DNA from: Pipra filicauda
Taxonomy: Eukaryota > Chordata > Aves > Passeriformes > Pipridae
Direction: 5' to 3'
Length of the DNA stretch: 64,000 nucleotides
NCBI RefSeq assembly: GCF_003945595.2
Contig: NW_024104898.1
Location: 1,302,001-1,366,000, forward strand
In this document: positions 49,509 to 63,600 of the stretch, piece after piece
Layout of the letters: each line of letters starts with the position of its first letter
How positions within the stretch are numbered: position 1 is the first letter of the stretch
Made by a program: the position numbers and the translations under genes
Notes under the pieces: generated by a model
Database searches by the model: none
Told to the model about the DNA's origin: nothing
What the model saw: the letters and a program-made list of their open reading frames with translations, nothing else

Positions 49509-52500
49509 TTTGCTCATGCCCGTACATTTGAAAAACAGCTGTGTACAGGGGATTAGCAGTTTGCAGAAGGCCCGTGCGGGGCTAAATTAGGATCTCTTGC
49601 TCTGGTGGCAAATGCCAGTGTCAGAATAGCAGGAGTGCTTCCATGCAGTGGAAGGCAATTTACTCTGGGAGTGGGGGGTGGGTGCAGGGTATCCATGAGG
49701 GTACAGCAGCCAGGAGAGGTTTGGATTGCAGTGCTCCAGTTGGAGCTCAGATACCTGATTGATAGCTGCCCAGTACAGTGGGGGTTAAACAAGTCATTGT
49801 TAGCTGTGTGGTTTTTAAATTTTAGTTATTTATTTATTATTTCTATGTATTTTACACAAATATATAGGCACAAAATGTAAGCCTACCTCTTCTGTCTCCT
49901 AGGAGCTGAAGGGTGATAGAGTTTTTGGGTCTTTTTTTTACAGTGTAAAGAACGGTTTCCCTTTTGCTAACCCACGATAGCAGAATCAAATTATATGCAA
50001 GGCCATCTGGGGCTTCACAACTAATTTTAAGCTTTTATAAGAAGTTTTACTGTGCTACTTGGATTTATTATAGCTTTGCAACTTTCAGCTCCCAAAGTAA
50101 AACTATTTTTGTGCTGGCTGCGATAATTTAAATTACCTCCTGGAGATTCTAATGACTAACTTGTGTTTATGGTGAAAGCTCCCATTTATCCGAACCCTGA
50201 AAGCACAGCCTGTTTGGTAACTCTAAATGTATTGATGCTTTACATAGTGGTGAGGACATCAGAGCCTAAAGTCAGTTGGTGTCTTCAATTCTTTCTGTAA
50301 TGAAGAGAATATGCAGATTTTGCTGTACAGATGAGACTGAACAGTACAGTTCAGAGATCTCCTACGTGCTGGCTGAAGGACCAACTGCTGAGTAAAGCAG
50401 ATATAAGTAGATCATTTTCAGCTGGGTTGGTTTCTCATTAACAAATCCTTTCTTGGGTGGGTTGGGTAAGAATCTGGGTGGAATGTGTCAGCAAGGTGCC
50501 CCCTTCTAGAGGCATCAGCTGAACACAAGTGCTTCCAGACGGTATCATGAACATCCATGGAGCCATAGGCAAGGCCAGTGGGCTCTGGGTAAAGCAGGTG
50601 ATTTGTTTCTGAAACAACACAATTAGGACACTCTTTTGTTGAAGCTGCTGCACAGGCATCTCAAATAAGACCATTTTTCTGGAGCTTTCTGCTCTCCTCT
50701 GTTGTAGGTTTGGAGAGTAGCTAGAAGGGCTTGTCCTCGGCTTGTTTTAGTATTGGAGTTGCCTCCATTTTTCTTACTGCTTTTGGTGAAAGGCTGTACA
50801 GTCTGAATCTTTGTGCTTTGCGGAGGTGGAGGCCAGATAGCACCAAATATATTTGTGGCTGTTTGTGTGGGCATTTTGAGATTTGGAAAGGCACTTTGCT
50901 AATGAGCTGTAGGTCATTTCATGTCAGATTGGCTAAGTTTCCATCGGGTTGGTTCTTTGTTGCGGCGATGCATATGGACTGTGCATGTTTGGGGATCCCT
51001 GTTACCTATCTCGGAGGGAGAGGGCTTTCCTCCTGTTTGCTGCCTTCTCTCTCCCCACAAGAAAAAATAATCACCTGGGGAACTGTTAACCTCCAGATTG
51101 AATTAGGTGTTTTGCTGTTACTTCGACTTTCCAGAGGTATACAGAGGTTAGAGGGGGGTGTGGGTATGTGATCGTATTTCAAGCTTTCCTTCCTTCTTGT
51201 TTTTGTTGCTGCACTTGGAATTCACCCTTCCCTTTTCTTGGGAATTGGTGTGAAGGAATTGCTGTCACTCGGAGCAAAGCTCAATCTGCTTGCCTCAAGG
51301 CCTTACCTCTCCAGATTAGGATTTTGCCTGATTTCCACAGGCAGCAGTTTGTTTATGAGCTTACGTTACCTGAATCTTGTGGGGTAGGTCTGAAGGGTAC
51401 CAGTATTAAGGGCAGTGGAAGTCTCAACTTAGACAGCTGGGATAGGGGAGAGAAGGAAGGAACAGAGTTAGCAGTACAGTTAACTCTTCCCCCCCCTCCT
51501 TTCTTCTCTGTTTCCTCACCTGCCCAGCTGTGTAGTAGGTTAGCAGTACGTGTCTGTTCTTATTCTTATGAAAGTAGACTTTGTTCTCTGAAGACTGCTA
51601 ATCATGCCCCATGGGGGTGTAATCAGTTATAAGGTATTTAATACAGTGCAGGCGGGAACAGGCTGCCTGGCCGGGCTGGCAGATTGCAACACTACAATTA
51701 TAAAGGGCCCCTTTCCCCCACTCACCCGCCCACCAGTGGCAGGATGAGGGTACCTTGAAACAGTATTAAGTCTATGAAAAGTAAAGATGTAGTGGGGGAA
51801 GGGAAAGGAGAGGCTGAAGAGGCAGCTCCTATTCTGGGAAACAGGCAGACCTACATTCTGTGAGAGCTGTAGCCATTGCAGGTTGCACTGTTGAGACTTG
51901 TGGGAGTTTGGGTGCCGTCACCATCCAAGTGGATTGCACAGGGATGGCCTTTGGCAACATGTAGAGCAACAGGGGCTTCCGTCCTCTCTGAAATGGGTTT
52001 TCTTGTGGTGGCTGGGGTTGGAGAGGTATGGAGTGGTTAGAAGGGGAGAAGCCCTTTCTTCTGCGTGCAGTGATTTAGACACCTAATCTGTCTGAGTGCT
52101 TTTGTAAATCCTGCCAGGCTTCTATTTATATCTTTGGATATAAATCTATTGGTAAATTTGGTCTTCCATGCCTCTTTCTTCCAAGTACTGGAGCTACTGC
52201 TGCAGCTTACCTTACTGGCTTAGAAGGGAATAGGTAGCCCGAGACCCTGAATTTTAAGGGGCATAGGAAAGTCTACTGGACCTAGTCTGGTCTGTTGTTG
52301 TTACTTAATATCTTTCCCCTCTGTGAGGGCCTTGAAATGCACATGTAGGGTGTGGAGTAGCTGGGCCACAGCCTTATAAACCATCCCTGCTCCGTCAACT
52401 TGCTAGATGCATCTGCATGTTTCTCGAGTTTTCCCTTTCAGGTTCCCCAGAGGTTACAGTGTGTCAGCCCTTAGTTGGTGCTCTCTGAATTTCCTGACAC

Positions 52501-54649
52501 TGTTCTGTGTCTGCTAGATTCGAGTTGGAAATATTCTCACAGCAGTGCTCCTGAGAGTGTTGGCTTTCCTGCTTGGTGCTGAGAGAGCACAGTGTCAGAG
52601 TTGGCCCTTAGCACTGGGCCATGGATTTTTAGGGGTTTTAGGAGTGAGGTAGTGTTTAATTATATTGCACAAAGTAAGTACAGATTCAGAATGTGGGGGG
52701 TTCACAATACAGACTTGAGAATTCTGTTGACAGTTTCACCTCCTGAGGCATCATCATCTTTTTCCAATCAGAGTAACTTCATATTTGGGAACTGTGAATT
52801 CTTTGGAAAGCTTTGGGATTTGTAGGAGTGCCACATAAAGGAGGAGTAGTGTTTTTTTCTGACTAGAGCATAGAGTCTGTTTGCAACTCTAAAATGGTGA
52901 GGTTCTGAGACGAGAGGTTACCTGATGTCTTGGATTTTTGTACACTGAGTTTTTCTTCTCTTAATCACTAAAGTGACCAGGTGTCAGTGCTGTATGGGGA
53001 GAATAGTGTACAGTGAAGATCAGATCTGTGTCTATGGGCAGTGGACACAAGTTTTGACAGAAAGATTTTGGGGTAATGAGGAAATGCATGCATCTCAGAG
53101 AAGCTGCTTAAGGTAGACTGGTTTCCTGGATGGAATGGAAAAAGACCTGGATCCTTCCAAGCACTTCTGATGACTAAAGTCAGCTTCTTATTCAGCTCTA
53201 CCCTCTCAGTTCAGCATGTCTCAGTGTTACATTTGCCCCTTGCCTTATAGGAAAAGTCAGGGAAATTCCCAGGCTACTGCATAGAGTTGTTCCTGTCCTG
53301 GACTGTGGCTACTTTCCAGTCCTGGTGGCAACTCTCCTCCCTGTGGCTTGCATACCCAATTGAGAACTCTCCTGCCTGGCTCTGTTTCTCTTGCCCCGTG
53401 ACTCAAGAAGTCGTTTGGAGAACTTGGATTCTCTCACAAATGAGTTTGGGGCTGGGGGTGTTGTTGGGGTCCTGGCAGTGGCCGTGCAGGCACATGTGGT
53501 GAGGGAGCGCTGCGGGTGTCAGAGGGGCGGGTGTGTGGGCTTGCTACTTGTTTTCCTTTGCTGCCTGGTGAGGAATGCAATGTGTTTGCCTTCCTTGGCC
53601 TGTGGTTGCAGCCACATTCCTGCAGTGGGAGTCAGCACGGCGGCGGGCGGCGTGCTGTTCATGCCCCGTGGCTACATGCTTTCAGCTCCACATCAAAGGT
53701 GTGTTTAGTGTGTAGCTTGTGCCATTCCTGGCCACACCTGGTGGCCTGCAGGCATGCAGGAGGTGGAGTCTAGCTGTGTTTGCAGATGGCATTCAGGGTT
53801 CAGACTTCTTGCTTGTGGAAAGGCTGGAGCTGAGTCCATGCTAAACAACCCCAGGAATGCAGCGGGAGAGCTGAGCGGTACAGTCACTCCAGGGGCATGT
53901 CCTAGCAGCAATGTTTCCTTTATAGCTGCAGCAAAATAACTCATGCCTGCTCCTCCAAAGGAACTGACTGTTTGCTTGGGTGTGTTGTACGGTTTAATTT
54001 ACACCGATAAGGCCAATTAAGGTTGGCTCACCCCCCCTGCAGCCTGTGCGCTCTTGACAATCAGTAGGTGATTGAGTGGCTTGTGCCATCAAGCTCTGCG
54101 CAGTACAAACTGTGCGTGAGATGACTGCCTGGAGATGGAATGGCTCTGGGATTTTATCCGGGCAGGAGTGCTTCCCCCAGTCGGTGGGCAAATGTTCTTA
54201 TACTTCTGTGCTGCAGCTGAACTGCTCCAGCTTCTTCTGGAAAATCTTTCTTTTTCTGGCTGGAACCCCAAGAGCTGAGGACAGGAACCTTGGTGAAGGA
54301 TGGCAGATCAGGATGCAGATGCATTATTTTGAGATCCTTGACATGGTGTGTATGAGAAATGGCCTTATGGTTTTCTATGCCCTTATCATGCAAAGCATCC
54401 TTGTCCTCTTTACACAAGTCTTTCCTCTGCCTGGTGAAGGGAAACGTTATCCCTTTTTGGCAGTGTCAGTGTGGGCAGCCCATAGGCAAGGCTTATGGAA
54501 ACAACAGCAGACCGTCTTCTGTGTTCTGGATAAGCCCTGGGCTGTTCATCACCCTGTTTGCTTGGATCTTTTGGACTTGCAGGTTCCCTTTTGGCAATGT
54601 CTAGTAGCCTGAAATTCTGTAATCTGCCAGTCATTTCCATATTAAAGTG

Positions 54650-54667
54650 AGTCTTCTGCAGAAGACT
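54650..54667. repeat. 18-bp perfect palindrome
   Basis: AGTCTTCTGCAGAAGACT is fully self-complementary with no spacer. It contains inverted TTC/GAA triplets resembling, but not matching in spacing, a heat-shock element. No gene is attached to it. Confidence 0.6.
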
Positions 54668-57600
54668 TCCCTATTGCCATCCTTAGACAGTAGCATGAAT
54701 GAACGAATTGGCTCTCAGAAGGTCTCTGGCTTTATAGCATAGTTTTTGCTTTTTAGCTGTCAATACAGTCTCTGTGTGAGTCACTGCAGAGCTCCCCTTA
54801 CCAGACTGGTCCATGCCATCCTCTCTCCAGAAGGATATATCACTTTTCGAAGCAGAATCTCAATGAGAGGTGATTAAAGGAATGTTTCTTGTTGCAAGAC
54901 TCTTAGCACTGTGAAACAGTTGGAAGTCATTCATATTGGGCTCTCTTCTCTTTTGATTTCATGTAAACTATGCATTTTATTTTGAACTACTTACCACTGA
55001 CTCCATATCTGACTATTAGGGCTTGGATGTTAATGAGGAAGTGGGCTGCCTGAATATTCATTTTCCTTCATCTGTTCTGCAGTTCCAAGCTGGACAATAT
55101 GCCCTGTGGCCACAGGAGGTGTAGCAAACTATAAGTAAGGCTAAAAATGGATTGTGTGGAACATTACTGATAGAACATTTAAGTGTGTATAATCATTGTA
55201 ATCACTGGGCATTTCAGCTTTGTCATATGATATGGGCATGGCTGCAAAGATGAACGGACATCTTGTTTAGGATTACGTACTGCTTCTGCTGTCACCCTCC
55301 AGTTGCCAGGAAAGGAGCGAGGGAGTCAAAATGAAATGGATGTGACATTGGCCAAGGAGGAAGTAGGGGTGATTCTTGGCCTTTTTCCATCCTGTCAGTG
55401 AATTTTAATGTGTTGTGGAAAGTCACTTGTGGAGAGAAAGTTCCTTGTTTTAGCTTCCCTGCTGGCCTTCAAGACAGTGTAGGAATCCAGGTCCCTCTGC
55501 TCCTGTGTCCAGTCTCAAACATCTCTCTCCCCGCAATGTGTTCCTTTGGCTAGAGCTGTAACCCTCCCAAGTAGCTAGATCTCCCCCTGGTGGAACAGAC
55601 AGCAGAAGGCGCAGCTGCGGCTGTGCGGTAAAATTGGCGATTGGTCTCATCCTGGGGCACCTTGAGCCGGCAGCAGATGTGGTGGTTGTCCAGTTAGACA
55701 TTCCTTAGGCCACAGTCACAGATTCTGTAGAGCTGAGCTCGTGCAGCAGCATGAAGCTGAAGGCATGAGTGAACAGCTTGCAAACACCTTATCTTTGCAA
55801 CATCTGCCTGGCCATACTCTGGCATTCCTCCATGGTCTTTGCCCTTAGGTGAGCAGTGAGCTAGCACTGGGTTGTTGAGTCTGACACTTGACCAAAAAAA
55901 AAAAACAAACAAACGAAAAGGTACCTGGAATGTGATGGCTTGCTTTCTTTAGGATATCTGGGATCAATTATCGAGCCCCTTTGAGGATAGGTGACATCAC
56001 TTGCAGCTTGACTCTCATTCCCAGCTTGCCCTCTGAAGAGCTGCATAGAGTTTACTTAAGAGGGGGTCTACAGGAAGGAGCCCTTTGGAAGGGAAGAGCT
56101 TGTCTTTTTAGCGTTGCTTAAAAAGAGTGTTTTTCCTTAACCTTAATTTAATTCATGGGCTTATGCTATCCCAAAGGATAACGGCAGTGAAGGCATTTCA
56201 GTTTTACAAGAGCAATGCCAGGCAGGGGATGTAGAGCTAGTCTGGACAGGCTGACCTTGTGGTAAAATTCAAGTGCTGGGCCTTTGCTGCAATTGCCCCT
56301 TGAGACAACTGGTGCTAGTTACTAGCTCCAACTGAAGAACAGCACTGGTGACAGATGTGGAAGGATATAGTTGATGAGAGCTCTGACACTGCCACAAGAG
56401 AGGCTGGGTCTGAGGGAAGAGCTGAAGAAACCCAGTTTGGTGTCAAGTGGGACACCTGTGGTTATTCCCCCCCTCCCCCTGCCAGCAAAGGAGGGAGATG
56501 AACCTAGGAGGTACAATACAGCACGTGCAGAAGGACAAGCCTGTGACTGCTGGTGACAGGCAGCTTCCTTGTGTAGGGCAGGGGGTGGAGGTGTGGGTCC
56601 CCTCTGCTGTGGGTTGGGTCCTGGTATTTAAAGGTCTGACTGGAGCCCAGGTGAGTAGGGAAAGAGGAGCCATAGTCAGTTGCGTGCTTTACACAGATCA
56701 CCAGTGAAAGATGGATGGGTGGATCTGTTTGTTATTCCTAAACTGGATTAAGCCATGTTACATTTCTGTGACTGAACTGTCAGAGTAAAATCTCTCAGTG
56801 GTGATGAAGACTGAGAATCATTAAAAAAAAAAAAGCTTAAAAAAAAACAACAAAAAACCCCAAAGGAGGCAAACTGAGGCAAATTAACTATAGGGCCACA
56901 CCACAAAAAAGAGAGATGCTGCAGGATTACATGCTGCTTCAGGAGCCATGCTGCTCTGTTGTTTACAGAGCTGAGACAAGTTTTGTGCCCGTTCCTACCC
57001 TTGACTTGGGCTCTGAATCTGCTAGGCCCAAAACATGTTTTTGAAAGCCATCTCCTTGTTCTGCCACTGTATCCTGTTGAGATGACTACTGCCAGTGTGT
57101 AGGAGTGGGAGATCTAACACCCTGCGTTGTGCCTGGGTGCAGGGGCTGAGTGGAAGGCAATGGGGAATAATGTGGTCTCCAGAGTAGGCAATGATTGTGA
57201 CTTGGGTTAAGGGGGAGGTGTCTGTACCTGGTAGGAATCCTGCTTTGTAAAGGAGTCAGTAGCAAAACCACTTGTAACCTCTGGGAAGGGAAAGGGGCAG
57301 GATGTAATCAGCTTTGGGAAAACACTGTGATGACCCCCTTTCTCTTTTATCCCTCTGGCTGGATAGGTTTATTCCTCTAACACCACTTCTGCTTCTCTCA
57401 GTGCTACACTGCTTTTCCCTGCCAGCTGATAACAAGCTATTGCTTATTGTAGGTGATGCAAGGTTCAGGCAGCTTGATTGAAGAAAGAGCCCCTGCTATC
57501 CTCACACTATGCTGTAGTCTCTAATTTTACTTCATTATACCAACTACTGTCTGTATTCAGTGCTACAGAGATCATAAAATGTTTCTGTGCTAGATCTTCT

Positions 57601-60600
57601 CTGATGAATAGCACAGAGGATGGCTCAAGTTTCCATGGCAATGCTTCTGAATGTGCTTCTGTCACCAAAGAAAGAGGGACTTCTAGTTGATTAAGATTTG
57701 AGGGTTTTGTCTGAGAAAGGGGATGGTGGTGAAACTGCATCTTAGTTGTTTGCCTGCCTTTGGATAGTGCCTCTGGCTGATATATAACCTGGAGAAAGAG
57801 GAAGCTGACATTTGGCTGATGGCAGAGACGGACTGTGTCGTGCAAACTACAGCTGGACCCCTGTACATGCTTTACTATTCAGCTACAGATGCAGCTGCAC
57901 AATCACCCAACAGTTAAGCCTGTACCATTCTCTGCCTCTCACATCTGACCATCTGCTAGGGAAAAGCTAATTACACCAAAACGATTCTTGCTGGGATTAA
58001 ACCCCAGCAGCAGAAAAAATTGAGTATAGTACAAATATTGTTCTTCTGCTACTGGATCAGGGTTGCTGCTTTATTTGTACTTATAAAGAACTGCAGGCTA
58101 TTCAACTCAATTGCTGTCAGGTAGGTGTTCAGCTCATGTGCAGTTTCCTTCTCTTTTCTGTCCCAGATCATTCTTGCTTTAGGTGCAAGAAATGTCTTGC
58201 TGAATGTTTGTGCAGTTCCTTTCTTATGACAGCTGAGTCTGATTTTCTTTAACTTGCAACTTAATGCAAAAACAGTGCACAAAGCTGTTTTTTTTTTTCT
58301 CCTAGTGCCTCAATTTCTTTACTTATGGAGTGGAAATCGTTCCTACCTCCTTCATTGCATATAGTTATGGTGAGCATGAATCCTAGAATTGGTGTGGGAC
58401 CACATAACCTTATAATTGCACAAGCTACCAGTGTGAATCTGAGACTCAAGACCAAAGAGTTTATTCCAAAAATGTGCCTGCAGCCCTTTGAGAGTTGAAG
58501 TTTAAATCTTGTAAAATAGAAAACGTAGAAGTGTGATTCCCCTAGCAACTCCACTCTTCTGTGTACCTACAATCCATGTTGCCAGGTGATTGGGTTTCAA
58601 AACAGCTCTCTCAAAAAAAAAACAAAACCCAGCTTACAACTCTGGTTGATTTCAGGGCTGCTGATGGTACTCCACAGAAATGACAGCTCACCACATGGTT
58701 CAGAGTTGTGTCACAATTTAGTTTCTGAAGGCCAGTGAGGGATTTAGTTCCCTACAGGGGGCTTTGAAAGGATTGCTGAAAATGGAAAACTTGTACTGAA
58801 GTGGAAGTTAGTTCTGTACATGGTAGCTCAGAGGCAGCAGTAGAAGGTGGCCCTGAGGAGAGGATGGTGATTGCATTGCTGGCAGGGATTGTGAGGAAGA
58901 CTGTGGTAAGCTCAAAGAGACCAGACTGAAAAACCAGGTAGAGGTGAAAGAGTACCAAAAGAATGAAGACAAATCTAGTCTTGATATTCAGGAGGAAGTT
59001 TTCAAATAGTTTTGAATAAGGAATGGAAAAAACACTAGTAATTTTAGAATTGTTGAAATTTAATTTTGACAAGTACGTTTCCTGGGGAAATGCTGTAGGA
59101 ACTGAGGAGATGAGCGGTGATTTTAGTGTGGATTTATAGCATGTTAGGTCTGTGATCCCAGACATGGTTTGTGTATGTGCTTACCCCACAGTTAGCAAGT
59201 GAACTTCATTTTTTGGTGGAAGAGGGTCAGTAGTAAGACCATGCCTGGGGGCAGTTAGATAACTGTGCTCTAACCCCACGTTCCAGTTTGCTCAGATAAA
59301 CTGATGGTGAGCCATACCCTTAGGAATGAGCAAGTGGGGAACATTGTCTTCCCGGAACTGCTCCAGGTATGTTGGACATTAGTAAGCAAAAGCTGTGTGG
59401 GCGTATGGAAAGCAGGGTACAGCACAAGTATTTGTGATCGCTCTTCCTGTCTTGCTTGGGGAAAGTAGAGAAAATATTATGTTATGCTGGTCTGAACACT
59501 GTTACAATGTTTATTTGGCATAGGATTAATAAAACTTTCAAGACACATAAATGTCACTACCTTTAGTACCTTAATATACCTTGTGAGGTGTAGTTAGCTT
59601 ATTTTGATTCTGAGAGAGAGGTGTCACATTGTTGTGGTTTTGGTTTTTTGTGGGTTTTTTTGAAGAAAAAAACTAAACACAAAATCCAGAAAAACACACT
59701 TTGGAAGTAGAAAGGGGCAAAAAAGGGTTAATTTCAATATCGGTAAGGATTTTGCCATTGCAGGGAAATTGTACTGATTTAACTTAATCAGATTAGAAAC
59801 AGCTGTGATTATATTAGTGCAGCATTCTTGTATAGGCATCCTTAATTTAGTTTGTGTCTTGTATCTATCTATTTAACTTGTTTCAATGTAAAGTGCTCTT
59901 AAACTGAATTAAGAACATTTGCCCAGGAGCGTTATACTGTTTTATGTTATTTTCCAAGTCAATTTAATTTAGTACAATGTATATGTAGACAAGACCTTGG
60001 GGAAAAAGCTGATCCTTTTTATTACTTGCTGAACAGTCTGTCATGTTTGGCTGCAGCCATGTGATCATGGAATGAAAGAGCCTGTTGTGGTCCATGTTGG
60101 TGGAGGATGGGCAAACTGATCATTGCGAACATTTGTACAACTTGGTCATTCTTATCCATAAGCATTTGATTGAAGTAGATCTCTCCTCCTTGTAAATTAG
60201 GCTTTTTCCTGTCTAGAACAGATGTGAGACCCCTGAGATGTTTAGTTTCCTCCTCGGCTGGCCAATAAAAGTGCCTGCAGACTTGGTTAGTGTGCTGTTT
60301 AGACAGCAAAAGCAACATCTTAAAACTTTCACAAATTTTTAATGTTCCAAAAGATTCAGATGACTGAGCAAGTTTGAGCTGGACTTTTCTACAGCTAAGC
60401 AGAGCTTGAAATAAATTTTACCCAATTTTGATTCTGTTCACTGATTCTGTTTCCCCCCAGTATGTGCTGCCTGCTAGATATGGTGACTTACATCCATACA
60501 AAACTTATGGCAGAGGAAGGAGTAGTGCAGATGTCAGTTCTCTTTCTTGTTGAAAAGGATAAATCTAGTCAATACATCTTGTGTTTTCTGCTTACGGGTA

Positions 60601-63600
60601 AAGGCTCTATGGGAACAAAACTGGCACGTGAATTACTCTGCAAGAGTGGTCGTAGTGATAACATTTCAGCATAAAGCTGGCTGCTGTAAACAGCTGGTTT
60701 ATTTTTTTACATTTGCTTTTGTCAGCACCTGCAAGCATCAGGGCTGGACTTAACGCCTCCTGAACATTGCAGATGCTCTGTAGGCTAGGTCACTGCAGAA
60801 ACTTGTCCATCTGTCCTCTGTAAATAATGCGAATAATATGCTCTGCTCCATTGTCCTGCTGTGTAGATACTGCATAGTGTGTTAGCCATCTGTGTATCTC
60901 TGAGACTCTCAGACAGAGGGGATGTTTTAGAGAGCAGATTGAGGGAAGCATATAGTTGAATGCTCCAGTAATGGAGTATTCTCTGGCATTACTATGTCTC
61001 TGCCAGAGGGACAACTTGGTGACATTCAGTCCCTGGCACTGAAGAACTGGAGACTGTAGTTTTCCCAGAACTTCTGAACCAAAGGCTGAAACCAGAGGAG
61101 TGGTGATATTAACTGCTGGGAGTTGTGTGAGACTTAGGGAATACTTAGAGGGGCTGAGAGTCTGCCTCTCAGTGGTTGAAAAATTCAAGCTGTTTCTATC
61201 TTGTCCTTATTAAATGCATTTTGATTTTATGCTCTAGGAAGGTAATGTATGATTTTTCCCCTTTTCTTCCTCTCCTGCACAGCGCAGGAGATGACGGAGG
61301 TCTGGGAAGGGAATTCCTGCATGTTGATTTTCTACAGAAATCTACCTCTTTCACTTTTCTTCAAATGTTTACTTGTAGCCATTCCCTTGTTTGTGTTTGA
61401 GAAAGTTTTAGGCCATGACTCCCAAATTTACCTCATGTGATCTATCAGCTTTTTGCCAGATATATGTTGTTAGGGCATCAAGATTTGCTTTTTCTTTAAA
61501 TATCTGAGCAATATACTCCAGAATTCTTCCCATGGAAGATCTTAAAAGAAAGAACACAGTTACGAAGACAGTGGGGAAGGAGATAAAACCCAGAGCCCAA
61601 AGATGAAGAGACTCCGAAAGTTTGTAGCCTAAACTACCTTGTGAAGTTGAAAGGATCACTGAACAAACTAAAGAGATCAAGCTAACAGGATCACTGAACA
61701 AACTGAACAGGCTTCTGGTATGTCAGCGTTTCTGAATGAGAAGTTGTCATTAGCCCTCAACGTAGCTGTCCCTGCTAAAGGTAACTTGGTAAATGACCTT
61801 TTGCTGAGCTGGTTCTTGTACAGTTTCAGGTGTAGCCCCTGAAGATGTTTTTATGCTTTTATATGCATTAGAAAGCTAGTGTTCATTTCCTGGTCAAAAT
61901 CTCCCCGGGGTATTTTTATTCTCCATTAACATTCCTTCTGGGGATTGAATTCGGGTCCTTTGCTTCCTGCCCTTTTCCTGTTCAGATGTTAATCAGCTGT
62001 TGCATTCTATTCCAGTTACGTGTTAGCAATGTTAGTGTTTCTTGGGCAATGTTGACCTGTCCTGGCTTTTATAAAAGGGTTAGAAAAGCTAAGCTACTCT
62101 AAGCTTACCTTAGCAAAGAGTAGATAATAAAATGCATAGTTAAGGGTATGGAGTGCAGTTGAATTAGGGGAACTGAGATCTTTGGATTGTGGAAGGAGGG
62201 AACAGGACTGTAAGAAAAGTGTGATTCCGATAACTTTTAAGAGAATTCTGGATGGTGCAGTGGATATGACAGATACATGATATGTCCTGTGGTATTTCCA
62301 TTCAACAAGAACTATGTACAAGTGGAGTCCAGGGATTTCATTTTCTTTGGAAATGTTAGGTGTTAAGTAGAGCTTGTTACATGGACTGTTGTTCAATAGC
62401 TAGCCTGATCCCTTTTTCCTGTTAGCTCTTGGAATTGTTCCCATGCAGGCAACAGAGGTTTCTGCCTAACAGTCAAGGTTAATTGGTATGGAAAAGAAGG
62501 AATGAGCAATAATCCTTCTGAAACTCAATTTTAATCCAAGAGTCACTATAATGCTATTACTCAGATCTGAATCGTGAGCATTAACGTACAAGCAGAACTG
62601 TGATGTGAGTCTCTGCAGTAGGAGCTGTCATCCTTTTCTTTTAAAATGAGCTTCAAAGAAGCCAGCAGCAAAATGGATCTGAACATTCTTTTGAGATGCC
62701 TTATCTGAATGAAAAGATCTCTCTTTTTAGATGTTAAAGTGCCCTTTGATAACCTTACAGTCCTTTCCCACTGTACCTGGCACCAGCAATCTACAGGTGC
62801 TTTTTTTAACTTCACATAGCTTGCTTTTCTGTCCTGGAGAGACATCCATTGATGCAGTTATTGCATCATCCATCTCATGGATTAGTTGTCTTGGTCAGGC
62901 TTACTGCAGTAGCTTCTCACAAAGTCTGGCTTGAGACTTGTGAAAGCTAAGGTTGCCTTTATCCATAAGCACAGGAAGATAGCTGGACAAGTCTCTCTTG
63001 CTTCTGCTTCTCCTGATGCTGGTGAGGAGACATTGTTGTCTCCTAAAGCAGGCTGGGCCAGTATCCTGTATTGGATATGCATGCAGAGTATAGGTTGGCC
63101 CACAGAGTGTGAAAATTCTGGGTTAATTCTGGTGATCAGATATGTGGCACGGGACATTTGGGTTTTTTTACTTGTGGGTATTGCACTTGCAGGTTTTTGG
63201 AGTGCACTGACTGTGATAGCCACTACAGAATCTTTCTGTAGTGTTGCATTAGAAACAAATGCAATTGTGTTATGAAATGTATTTTCTCAGTTATACAAGT
63301 TTACCCATCTGAATAAAAAGCAAAGTTAAAGAAATGCTGCTTGTAACAGGAAAAGGCTGGAAAGATGATACAGTACCTGACATAAGGAACATTCTCATAA
63401 TCACCATATTTCTGTTGAGGAAGTGAGGCTGCTGCTTATAAGGTCAGAAAAGGCAACAGAAGAGAAGGTGATGATAAGGAAAACCCTGCAAGTCCTCTGC
63501 CTCTTTGCAGAGAATGTTCACAGTTGCTGCAACAGCAACCAGGCAGAAACTGTGTGCATCCTAAAACCACAGTTAAGTATTAGCTACCTCAGGCTTCAAG

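Noticed and set aside
54076..54612. 178-codon plus-strand open frame
   Set aside because: No recognisable domain, mixed composition, no splice or poly(A) context, and overlapping frames on the other strand. Its length is within chance for 64 kb.
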